Part shown: one piece after another, positions 37,023 through 48,000 of the stretch
Layout: every line of letters begins with the position of its first letter
Position numbering within the stretch: position 1 is the first letter of the stretch
Assembly (NCBI GenBank): GCA_004154925.1
Contig: QJNS01000019.1
Span: forward strand, 459,036-523,035
From: Monosporascus cannonballus
Lineage: Eukaryota > Ascomycota > Sordariomycetes > Xylariales
Direction of reading: 5' to 3'
DNA length: 64,000 nucleotides
Made by a program: the position numbers and the translations under genes
The notes under the pieces: model-generated
What the model saw: the letters and a program-made list of their open reading frames with translations, nothing else
The model's database searches: none
Told to the model about the DNA's origin: nothing

Positions 37023-37441
37023 TGTAACGAACCTGTCATACATCCACCTGGAGGTATGAACAGTATCCGAAAAGGGTCTTGATTTGCAGATAACAATAAG
37101 GCGAGGAATGATTCAGTATGTTCGTTAAGGAGATTTCAAGGTACTCCTCTCTCAATCAGAGAACGGTATAGTAACCTCTGGCTAAGAGCTTAGATTAATA
37201 GCTAAAGAGCGGAATTAAGTAGGTGGCTATTTACATAGGAAACCTAAAGTCTTATACCTTTTTCCATTTTATTAATATGATACTGATTTCTTAAATCTAT
37301 TAGATTACCCAGATCACAGTGATCTATGTAATCTAATAGATCAGTTAAATCACTTTAAGTCACGTGACTTAAAGTGTGGAGCTTTTCCCTTTTCTGCAGC
37401 CCTGGGGCCTCCAGAACGGGTCTACTTGGGGATCCGTAACA
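37023..37441. mobile_element. Solo LTR, scarcely RIP-mutated, inside Gypsy copy 2
   Basis: 419 bp from TGTAACGAACCTGTCATACA to GGGGATCCGTAACA, flanked by a perfect TSD ATTAA (37,018-37,022 and 37,442-37,446). Its first ~200 bp resembles the 423-bp LTR of the chromodomain Gypsy; the second half differs. GC is near normal in the middle of very AT-rich sequence. It presumably arose by recombination between the two LTRs of a full element. Confidence 0.88.
37351..37376. repeat. 26-bp perfect palindrome in the solo LTR
   Basis: CACTTTAAGTCAC followed directly by its exact complement GTGACTTAAAGTG. A second inverted repeat (TAATCTATTAGATTAC / GTAATCTAATAGATCA-like) lies just upstream at about 37,296-37,342. 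Confidence 0.85.
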
Positions 37442-40400
37442 ATTAAGGGAAATCGCATATAAAAACGTAATTCTTACGTTATTCAAAAAACTCGGACTTA
37501 TAAATAACATGCCGGAAAACGTACGGAAAACGGTCGTAAATATATAACGTAACTTAAAGCATTATAAAAGAATAAAAGGCCTTATAAAAATAACGCAAAA
37601 TTCGCTTGCTGCAAAATTCTTAAACAGATTTTAAGTAATAAAAATTTAAATAATTATTATCCGCGTAAAAAAAATAAAAAACTTTCGTTATACAATTATA
37701 AGAAATTTTCGAAAAAAAAGAAAAATAAGGAATTATGTATCTGCCGAATTTATTATTTGCAAATAATAATACAAATACGAATCGCAATAATAATACGATT
37801 AATGGTTAAATAATAATAACCGCAAATTATAACCGTATTACAATTAGATTCCGAAAAATCTAAAAAGGACGAAATTAATATTAAAATTATTATTTATAAC
37901 TAATACGTTTTACGTTTTTTTGGCGAAAAAGCTAGCCAAAAACGAAATGGCATTTTAGCCGAAAACTTTTTAATAATTTTACGATCAGGTTCGAAAATTA
38001 CAAATGAAGGACTAAAATATTATAAAATTAATACGGATAGCTAAATCTTAAACTGGAATAAAAAAAGAATATTTCCTGGACCTAAATAAGGCCTTATATT
38101 ATCGGGATAAATTCGTAATCCCATTATAAAGCGCTTTACGAAAATAATTAATTAATTAGTATTATAATAATTTAAAGGTAAGATATATAAGATATATCCG
38201 TATGCTAAAATTAATAATTAAAAAGTTTTACTGGGAAAATATGGCAAACAAATATCCGAAAATATATCAAATAATATCCGAATTATTAAGACATAATAAA
38301 GCCATATTATAAACTATATAGATAATTATAACCCTTACCATTATTTAAATAATTTTTCTAAAAAATCTTATTGAATTTTATTATAGGATTTCTTAAAAAC
38401 CTAAGTTTAAATAAGTTAAAGTACGACGTAATTCTGATAATTATTAACCGTTTTACGAAATTAAAATTATTTATCTTCATAATTAAAATTTTAATTGTAA
38501 CCAAATTAATCCGATTATTTTATAATAAAGTTAAATATAAATTCGGTACGTTAATCGGAATTATTAACGATAAAAATAAGTTATTAATAAATTAATTCTG
38601 GGCGAAATTTTATAAAAAACGAAAAATAAAGCGGCAAATATTAACCGTTTATTATCCGCAAATCGATAAATAAACGGAACGTACTTATTAAATTTTAAAA
38701 TATTATTTCCGTAATTACGTTAATAAATATTAAAATAATTAAATAAAGTTATTACGAAATATGGAATTCGCATATAATAATATATAAAACGCATTTATTA
38801 GCCGTTTTCCGTTCGAAACCCTATATAAGTATTATCCAAAAATAATAAAATACCTTTTATAAAGATTTAAGGAATAAATATAAGAAATTAAGAAACGTTT
38901 CGAAAAAATAACGGTTATTCGTCGAATAATATACGAATATTAAAAAAAGTAACAATAATTTTAAAAAATATTATAATTAACGTTATACGCTTATAGAATT
39001 TTAATTAAGATAATAAATAAATTGATCGATTAAAAACTTTAAATTTAAAAATAAAAAGTTCGTATTTATTTATATCCGGGTTACGATTAAAAAATGAATA
39101 AATTTCCAGGTATATAAAATAATCCCTTTTATTAAATATTAACGGATATATAATATATTTTTAATATCTTTATTAAAATCGTAATATAACCGAGAATTAG
39201 ATAACGTTTAAATAACGTTATTAGATTTAATAAAAAAAACAGGAAAAATAAGTAATAAAGGATATCGTTTATTACCGAAATAACCGGAAATAATGCGAAT
39301 ATCTAATTAAATAAAAAGGTTAGCTTCCTAAATATAATATGTAAAAGTTTCGAAAATACTTCGAATACGTACTTAAAATATTATAACGATATAAAAAAAA
39401 TTAAATACGTATATAAAAAATAAAACGATTTAAAAACCGTAAAATAATAATAATCCGATTAAACATTAATTACTTAATAATTATAAAAATTATAAAAAAT
39501 AATTTTAAACAAAACTAAAATATTAATATTAAAGTATTATTTAAATATATAATTATTTTTAAAATTTTAACGAATAATTATTTTATCGTATACCGATTAA
39601 AAACTTATAAGTAATATAAAAGGAATTAAATTTTTATTTCGAAAATAAAATTTTGCGCTTAATTATTAAGTTTTACGTTAATTAATTTTTAATAAACGTA
39701 TTAAAGAAATTAATATAGAAATATCGGAAAATAATCGGAAAATATATAACGGCAAAAAATAAGTACGCTTATTAAATTTATTAAGCGTAAAACTCAGAAA
39801 AAATTTAAAAACGTTCTATTTTTTACGAAAAATAAGGCCTAAATAATCGGAATATAATTTGTTATTAATCGAAAATAAGGCGCTGTTTTTAAAATATTTA
39901 ATATACTTAAATTTAGTGATAATTTTGCTAAATAAAGCTATTTTTTAATTATAATTTTTAATAAATATCAAAATTTCGTTAAAACGTCGAAAAACGAACG
40001 GAAAATGCTTATAAGCGGGAATATAACGGCATAATAACTTTCGAAAATTACTTTATTTATAAAGGTACCATAAAATTATGCCTAATCGGAAATTAATTAC
40101 GGAATAATAAGAAAAAAACCGTAATATTTACAAAAAAGATTTAAATTTGCAAATTTATAAAACAGTATTAAAATTAGATTTTTGCAGTTATAACAGATAA
40201 TCGGAAATCGACTTTAATTATATTAAGAAAATAATATTTCTTAATAATAACCGTATTAAAGGCAAATTCGGTTTTGCGAAAAACGTCAAGTCGACGACCG
40301 ACCATAACCACGTCGGAATACTTATATTAAATATTTACAGTACGAATTTTCTCGAATTCGTTAATTAACTCCTAATTATCGGTACCGAATTAAAACACCG

Positions 40401-41059
40401 TTTGGGCGGTACTTTTAAAAATAATCGAAATTTAAACGAAAATTAAATAATAATATTAATAATATTAAAAATAATTATTTATTACGTAAAAAATCGTATA
40501 ATAATAATTAATTATAACGTAATTTAAGGTATCCGGAATTTAAATATAAATCGTACGGTAATCGAAATAATGTTATATTACATAAATATAATACGGTTTA
40601 TTATTATCCATAATACGATTAATATTTATTTTATTATCGGTATTAAAGAGATAACATTAAAGGAAATCTTAATTTTTCTTAATATCAAAATATTATTTCT
40701 TTTGAAATTCTTTATAAAAAATATAATAAACGGAAATAATATATAAAATAAACGGAAAAAGCGAAATAAAAATAAAGAAAAACAGAAAACCGAATAAAAT
40801 ACGTATACAGAAAAAATAAAAATAAAGGTACGAAAAAAAAAGATAAATAAGATAAAATTAAAAACGGATTATAATAAAGAATTAGGTAAAACATAATTAA
40901 TTAATTAATATAATATATATTAATTATTACGGTAATTATTTATAATATAATATAACAGTAAATTATTATTAAATATATATAATTAGATTTGTAAAATACA
41001 TTATATTAAATTAATAATAATATTATTAAGGATTAATAATTTAAAAAGAGGAAAATAAT

Positions 41060-41265
41060 TATAAAAATATAACCTTTATAAAAATAAAGTTGGTAACCGA
41101 CCAGCTACCGATTAGCTATTAACCTATTTATTAATATAAATCCACCATCTGGTAGCTAATAGGAAACGCCAGATGGAAGTAATCTAATACACTTATTTTT
41201 TGGAATCTGCTTTACAACTGGTCGGAGATCACCTTATCCAGCTCACAGCTATTTATTATCTTACA
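41060..41265 (+). repeat. 3' LTR of Gypsy copy 2
   Basis: Starts TATAAAAATATAACC (RIP version of TGTGAAAATACAGCC), ends TTATCTTACA; followed by TSD ATAAT. Confidence 0.88.
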
Positions 41266-41270
41266 ATAAT

Positions 41271-42216
41271 AATTAAATAAAATTTTTAAACGATTAATTT
41301 TTATTTTATTTTACGTACTTAATAATTATAATTATTGTAAAATATATTTTTCGTAATTAACGTATTATAAAATTACGTATTAATACCGGCATTTAAAGAA
41401 ACCACCTTAATTATTAAAGATTACGTAAGTTTTTATATTTGGCCAATTTAAGTTTAAAATTTAATAAGTAATCCTAAAACCGTTAATTATTATTTTATTT
41501 TATACGTTATAATTATTTCTTAATAAATTATATTATTTACTTATTTTCGAATTACTTTTTTATATAAAAAAATTATTAACGTCAAAATCTTTTTATAATT
41601 CTTTTATTTTAAACTTATAATTAAACCGTAATTATTTTTTAATAAATACAGATATTATAATACTTAAGTAGGTTATTATAAAAAAACCGGAAATAAATTA
41701 GTTTTCTTTTATTTTCGTATAAAATATTGCGAAAAACAAACGGAATATTTTTTATTTTCCGTTTTACGAAAGCCATTTTATAAATTTACGATTCGCTCTT
41801 ATAAACGCATTATTAAACGGCGGGCCTACCGTAAATTTTTAGCGAAACAAATCTTATTTTATACAGGTTTTTTCTTTTTCCGTTTTTATAAAAAATATTT
41901 TTTCATTTCCGTTATCTAGTTAAATAAGTTATTTATTATTTCGTTACGACTAAAAATTAATTTAATAAATTTTTCCTATTATATATTAAGTTTTTAAAGC
42001 ATATTTACGAATAATTAATATTATAAATTTTTTTTAATAATTCCGGATAAAATTAATGCCGTAAATTCGCTTATAATTTTGTTAATTATATTATTTTATA
42101 ACTATTTCGTTATAAAACTTTTTTTGGCTTATTATCCATAATTAAGGTATTTTTGGAAAATATTTCGCTTTTATTTAATTTTTTAAAAGCTATAATAAAT
42201 TATAACTTTAAATATA
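41271..42216 (-). pseudogene. gag-side remnant of the outer Gypsy
   Basis: Sequence between the 5' LTR and the right end of the second Gypsy. Reading on the minus strand gives broken protein-like segments, but no diagnostic motif such as a zinc knuckle was recognised. Assignment rests on position between 5' LTR and RT. Confidence 0.4.
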
Positions 42217-42406
42217 TATAACGAGTATAATATATAAGTTAAACGAAAGTAAGGCCTAATAAAGGTTTATATTCAAGGTAAGAAAAAAAAGGGAAAAACA
42301 GCTAGTTACTAACGAGGTGGCTGCTCCCTATATATATATGGGTGAGTTCGGGCTAAGAAGCTCGTTCCGTAAGCCCGAGCTGCTCTATAGGCTTTAGCCT
42401 GTAACA
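42217..42406 (-). repeat. 5' LTR of outer Gypsy (right copy)
   Basis: Same length as the left LTR. The first base pairs read TATAACGAG where the left copy has TGTAACGGG, consistent with RIP. Followed by TSD copy AAATT at 42,407-42,411. Confidence 0.85.
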
Positions 42407-42411
42407 AAATT

Positions 42412-43652
42412 TTATATTTACTTTTTACTTTAGGCTTTTTCCGAATTAATGAAATTCGTTTTTTCGCCGTCTACTTAATATTAAAAAATAAAGCGATAAA
42501 ATTATTCGCTTAAATAACCTGATTTATTTTATTATTAAACGTTAAAAATTCTATAACTTGGTTATATAGCAAAGGAATACCTTTAACTTTTTTCAAATCA
42601 ATAAATTATTTCGCCATTTTACTTTTTTTTCTGGCAATTTTTATTACTTTTAATTAGTTTATTATTTTGTTATTCGGAACTTTTTTCGTGCTATATCTGT
42701 TATTGCCAGTCCTTTTTTATGTAATTACAAAAATCGTTATAACGAAAAAAATTATTAAAAAATATATAATACGGAAAATTATAAATATTTTAAAACTTAT
42801 TTTCAAGATAAATTATTATACGTTAAATTAGATTTAATAAATCGTTGCTTTTTCTGTCGATTTTTCTAATTTTTAACTATAAAACGTTTATAAGATTGCC
42901 GCCTTTGTCTGGATAATAACTTATTTATATTACGAATAACCCGTAATAAGCTAAAACCCAGGTTTTAAAGCCGGTATTATTAGCTTTATTTGGGATCGTG
43001 GTATTAAAAAACGATTTGCCGTTATACCTTACGATATACTTATTTATATTAATATTAAACTTGAAAACGTAAAATTTAAATATTTTTTTATATTTATTTA
43101 GCTTATTTATTATAACATTCGAAACGTAATTTAGGTTAACGTTTTTAATTTTAAATCCGAAACCGACGATAAATAACTTATTATCGATTCCGAAAAAAAA
43201 GTTAATAATTAAGTAATACGATAAAAAGCTTAAATTTATCTAATACGAATCGATCGACAGTTTTGTATAATTATATATATAAATTAAAATAAAAAAATAA
43301 ATATAATTTTTTAATATACGTATTGTATTATTAATAACTGCAGAAACCTGGCTTTTCTTTTTTTTATTAAGGCTTATAATTATTCGTCTATTAAACATAT
43401 TTATTAATTAATCAAAGTAGTATAAAAAAGAAAAATAATCTTAATGAAATAAATAATAACGGCCTTACTTAAATTTCGTATTTACCGATAATTAATAATT
43501 TAAAGTAAATCCTAATTAACGGATTAAATGGCGCATTAAGGCTAAAAATGCCTTTATTTATAGAGTTTTTTTTCATACGTATTAGGGTTCAGCTATATAG
43601 CTAAAATTTGTAATTCTATTTTAACGTCTGCAGCTTTCCGTTTCGGGCCCAT
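42412..43652 (-). pseudogene. piggyBac-like transposase pseudogene, N-terminal and catalytic part
   Basis: Begins MGPKRKAADVKIELQ at 43652 on the minus strand and runs left with many stops created by RIP. The best preserved block, around 42,930-43,100, reads YIVRYNGKSFFNTTIPNKAN then GFKTWVLAYYG. It matches the DDE_Tnp_1_7 pattern of piggyBac transposases, in which a conserved core of this kind (RxxGRS...PNKP...GFKxW) surrounds a catalytic Asp. The gene is broken at 42,411 by the 190-bp-LTR Gypsy insertion and resumes in frame at 10,589. A cDNA-like length of about 610 residues is implied for the whole. Confidence 0.7.
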
Positions 43653-43871
43653 TTTTGGCCTGATTTTATACCGAAAATTGGCAGGAAACCTGGTGTTAAA
43701 CGAAAGGAAAAAACAGCAATATCGTTGACGTCGATATTTGGAACACCCCCGCACATACGTTTCTGTGAAGTAGCGCAACTTAGTGGAGCTTTAGTGGGTT
43801 TAGTTGCTGTTCTAGGCTAATTGGCCCACTAAAAAATTGTTGCAACTAACTCCCTATGGCCCTCCGTCGGA

Positions 43872-45055
43872 TAGGAACTCTGCCTACTGATATTCACTCA
43901 CCACGCGCCGCCAATGACAGAGCGCTGTGTCGCGCTGGATGGCGCTCCCGATTCTGTGAGGTGTTCGTAATTCGTACGTGAGAATTGCGTGTGATTGCTG
44001 CGATTGGCAGATGGAGCGATGTGTGCGAGGGACAAATAAGGAAGAGATCCGGTCCGTGTTCGTGATAAGTTTGAGCTTCATATCTAACGTTAGAATACGC
44101 AGTACTTGGTAGGTAACGGACATAAACCCTAAATATCGTTTTACAATTTTACATATAGCCGCTTTGACTATAACGAATTGAAGCGGCTCTGGAACAAAAT
44201 ACTCCGCGATTTTTGTAAGTATATAGGGCGCAATTCATTTCACTCCGCCGCTCCGAGGTTGCTCGGTCTTCAAAATCCCGGGACCCTTTAACAACAACCT
44301 TCACCCCACTTCATTCCCTATCGACCGCCCAGCGCCGCCCTAGTGCGGATTCGGCCCTGGCGCACACTCCCAGCCAGCTCCAGCTTCGAGCCAATCACCG
44401 CCGGGACGGACGAAGCTCCCCCCCGGACCGGCCATGTTGGCTCTTTTTTCACTAGCATCAGTAACCCTAATCCTTACCCGTGCTGGCAGCTTCATCTATC
44501 CACGGCGACGGTTCTTTACTGTGGTAATCCGTATACACGCGTGTACAACCTATCACCACGTGCGTTGGTCATGACGTGGATAGCACTTGGAATATACAAA
44601 GTTGGAAGGGGGCAGCATATTCTGCCGAAGAGTTACACATATGCAAATTTACGACCGTGATCTACGAAGTTATTAAGTGTCTATCTACCTGACCAGTTGC
44701 GCAACACGTGCAATCGTGCATAAGAGGCGCTCGACTGGTAGGATTTTTAGGGATATGCTTGCTACAATAGCTTTCCTAGGCTCTCTCTGAGGGCGCAGGA
44801 TCGAGATTGGATATGTCTGGATTTGTTAAAAGCTGCAGCAACATGTGCATATCAATTCCCGAATAGGACGTTTAGCGATCAGCTCAAGACACTAAAATCG
44901 ACGCTACTAAGCAGTCGACGTCGGCTTATGTAACATACGAGCCCTAATTCTATGCATACAATACCTACTACCTTGAACGTACCTTACCTCAGCTAGCTCA
45001 GGCCTCCCTGGCTCGTTTTCCCAATTTCTTCAAAGTTACTCAAATACCGCTCCAT
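43872..45055. other. Normal-GC island between two RIP-mutated blocks
   Basis: About 1.2 kb of ordinary composition. A TATA-like GTATATAGGG at about 44,219-44,228 is followed by pyrimidine-rich sequence. No ORF with recognisable motifs was found (the longest, 105 codons at 44,343-44,660, is not convincing). It may be the original unique DNA, with the remains of a promoter or truncated gene. Confidence 0.4.
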
Positions 45056-48000
45056 AACATTAAATATTAATTAATCAAATCCCAAATCCCCGTAACGAAT
45101 TAATACGGCCTAAGTTACAATTACGTAAAAATAATTTCGTTTAATATATTTATTTTTCTAAAAAAACGAAAATCCGTAATAATTTAATAACAAAACGTTT
45201 TTTTAAATATATATATATATATATATATTGTTATTTTTATTTTGGCTTATTATTAATATTACTTTAATTTTAATTAAAATTAATTTGTTATTTTTAAATT
45301 TTAATATATATAATAATTATAATTCGAACCAGTTACATTATTATTCTTTTTTTAAAATATAATAAATTCAATTTTTTTTTAATTTTACCGGATTACATTT
45401 TTAAAATAAAATATACGTATATATATTTTAAATTTTTGGTATTAATATAAAAAAATTAATATAATATTTAAGAATTTTATGTGTAATTAATTTTTTTATA
45501 ATAATTTAAATTAAATTATTAATTCGATTATTCGGGTTAATTAATTAATTAATATTTTTAAAAAAATAAATATACGAAAAATTATTAATATATAAAAATT
45601 CATAAAACTTTTTAATTTCGGTTAATTAAAATCCCATTATACGTAAATATTATAATATATTATACGAAAAACTTATAATTATTATAAAAAAACTTAAATT
45701 TTATTATTTATTGGAAAAAATATTATTCGAAATTAAAATAATTTATATTATTTTAAATAAAAATTAGTATTTTACAAAAATATTTACTTTTAATTAATTT
45801 AAATTTTTAAATTAAAAAATTATATATTTTTTAAAAAATAATAATTATATAATATAAAACGAAAAACGAAATGGTTTCGTAATAATAATAATTCGAATAT
45901 TTATATATATATTTTATGATTTTAATTATTATAATTAGAATAATTTTTAAAGTTTACGGCAATTACTTATCTTATTTATTAAGCAAATTTTTGTTATTTG
46001 CAAATTTATTATAAAATAATATCGATATATTAAAAAGGTTAAATATTTACAAAAATTATTTTATATTAAATAAAAATATAATTTAATTAGTAAAAAATAA
46101 TTATAATAATTTTAATATTTAAAATTATGTTTATAATATAATGCTTTAATATAATATTATTATACAAAATATTATTACCGTTTTTATCCGTTATTATAAT
46201 CGTATTTTTTTTAAAAAAAAAATTAAAATAATTTATATTTTGGTTTAATTAATATTATAAAATAAAATAATTTTATAAAACGTTATAATAATATTTAATA
46301 TTATTTAATATTTTTTATTAATTCGTAATTAATATACTCCGAATTTTATTTTTTATTTTTATTAATATATTTTATAAATATAATAAATAAAAATTTTCCG
46401 GTTTTTTTAAATTAAAACGTATTCCGTATAATAAATATTATTTAATTTCGTTAAATATAATTAATAAAAATAAAGGTATTATTAACGGTATTTATAATAT
46501 TTATCGAAAACTTTTTTAAAAAATATATAAATTTAAAAGTTTTTTTTATTAATTTTCGAAATATTTTAATTATATTTATAAAAATGAAAAAATAATTAAT
46601 TATATTTGGTAAATATAGGCCAATTAAGCCGAAATAACCGATTTATACGATAAAAAACGATAATTTGTTTATTTTTATTTTATTTTATATATAAATAAAT
46701 TTGTTATTTATATTTATACGTATTTATTGGCCGATAATATAACCGGGACATATAAAATATAAATAATTTTAAATACAAATTGTTAAGTTTTTAATAAAAT
46801 AATATAATTATATTAAAAATTATCAAAATTTTATTTTTTTAAAATTTTTATTTTATATATATATAATATTTATATACTTACGTTATTTTTGCAAAAATTA
46901 CGTACTCGATACGAATTATTTATAATAAATGCGTTTAATGTATATAAAGTTTTTCGGAATATTTTAATCGAAACCCTTTTTTCAAAAACTGAATTTACCG
47001 AATTTATAAAATATATATATTTCTGATTACCTATTACCGAATTTGAATTTATCGCATATAAAATAATTTATAAATATTTTAATTATATTAAATAAATAAA
47101 GGAAATAATATAAAATCTTAATTAAAACGTATTAATAAATAAGAATTTTTTAACGAAACTCTTCTGTTATTATTTATTAATAATATATTATTTAATAATA
47201 TAAATAATTTAACGAATAATTCGTAAATATTTTTTTAATTTAAAAATATAATTTATTTATATTACTTTTTAAATAATACGGTTTTAATTAAAACGTATCG
47301 AATAAAGCTTTTTTATCGGATAATTATAAAATTAAAAATAATAATCAACCGTTTCTCGATATTATTTTTATTAATAAAAAATTTCGAAATTATTATTATT
47401 TTGTTAAAAAACTTAAGTTTATTTATATTTTTTATATATTATATAATATAGCGATATTAATTATATGAAATAATTAATATCGATATTATTAGTTTTTTTA
47501 TAAAATCGGTTAATTTAATTACGGTAAAAAATTATTATATTTCGATTAAATATTTCGTTTTGCAATATTAAATCAAATATTTATTAAATCGATTTTAATA
47601 TTAAATTTAATTCTAATAAAATGCAAGGAAATAATATAAAAATTATTTAATCGAAAAGGTAAATATTATAATTTATAATTTATTAACGAATTCCGCCGGT
47701 CGAAAAATAATATATATAATATTAATATTATTTTTTTTCGAAATTCGTTTTTAATTAAATATTATATATCTTTATAATGCCAATTTTATGCCCATTATAT
47801 TTTTTTGCAAAATAAACGTTACGTTATTTGGAATTTTCGTAACGAAATCCTTAAACGCGTTTATTTTTTTGCTTCGAAATTTTTGACTTATTAAAAGATA
47901 TGCGTTTCGGATTTAAAAGGACGTCTAAAATTTTACAAATATTTTGGCCGTAAGTCGTAAAATTATAAAAATTAAATGTATTAATTTTAATAATACCATA

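Larger units (their letters stand above)
33660..38700 (+). pseudogene. gag-pol remnant of Gypsy copy 2
   Basis: Zinc knuckle CYNCKKPGHKNVNC at 34,886-34,927, fully intact CX2CX4HX4C. RT start KKNGNFRLYINCKRLNR at 35,866-35,920; RT active site as VYLNKIIIYSD near 36,188-36,220 (from YLDD). Integrase core MNFIIGFLKN...DVILIIINRFTKLKLF at 38,371-38,480. Order gag, RT, integrase is that of Gypsy. The frame is broken by stops throughout, and by the solo LTR at 37,023-37,441 between RNase H and integrase. Confidence 0.75.
33427..41265 (+). mobile_element. Gypsy LTR retrotransposon, 206-bp-LTR family, copy 2 (7,839 bp with solo LTR inside)
   Basis: LTRs 33,427-33,632 and 41,060-41,265 are both 206 bp and flanked by a perfect TSD ATAAT (33,422-33,426 and 41,266-41,270). 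Coding is on the plus strand. A polypurine tract AAAAAGAGGAAAATAAT abuts the 3' LTR. Without the 419-bp solo LTR and its TSD the element is 7,415 bp, close to copy 1. It is inserted in the outer Gypsy between gag and RT, in the orientation opposite to copy 1. Confidence 0.88.
10595..42406 (-). mobile_element. Outer Gypsy-type LTR retrotransposon with 190-bp LTRs, split by nested elements
   Basis: LTRs 10,595-10,784 and 42,217-42,406 are both 190 bp, in direct orientation, and flanked by a perfect 5-bp TSD AAATT (10,590-10,594 and 42,407-42,411). Differences between the LTRs are nearly all C/T or G/A. A polypurine tract GCGAAGAAGGGGGTAA on the minus strand abuts the left LTR, so the left LTR is the 3' LTR and coding is on the minus strand; the RT remnant agrees. 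Remaining internal sequence is 41,271-42,216, 31,135-33,421 and 10,785-10,830, about 3.3 kb in all. No integrase is left, so the RecQ segment came in with, or after, a loss of the RNase H/integrase part. Confidence 0.8.
9885..43871 (-). mobile_element. piggyBac-like DNA transposon interrupted by about 31.8 kb of nested insertions
   Basis: Terminal inverted repeats start TCCGACGGAGGGCCATA at 9885-9901 and match the complement of 43855-43871 exactly. Looser similarity continues inward to a shared AACAATTTTTT. Both ends are flanked by TA (9883-9884 and 43872-43873), the likely TSD. Classical piggyBac uses TTAA, which is not seen here, so the exact target preference is unsure. Removing the inserted Gypsy element (10,595-42,406 plus one TSD copy) leaves about 2.17 kb with one transposase frame on the minus strand. 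RIP density is low at the left end (9,885-10,270) and high elsewhere. Confidence 0.75.

Noticed and set aside
40712..40894. 60-codon minus-strand ORF rich in Phe/Tyr
   Set aside because: Composition reflects AT-rich RIP sequence near the 3' end of Gypsy copy 2; no motif.
44343..44660. 105-codon ORF in the normal-GC island
   Set aside because: No domain or codon evidence; composition is compatible with chance.
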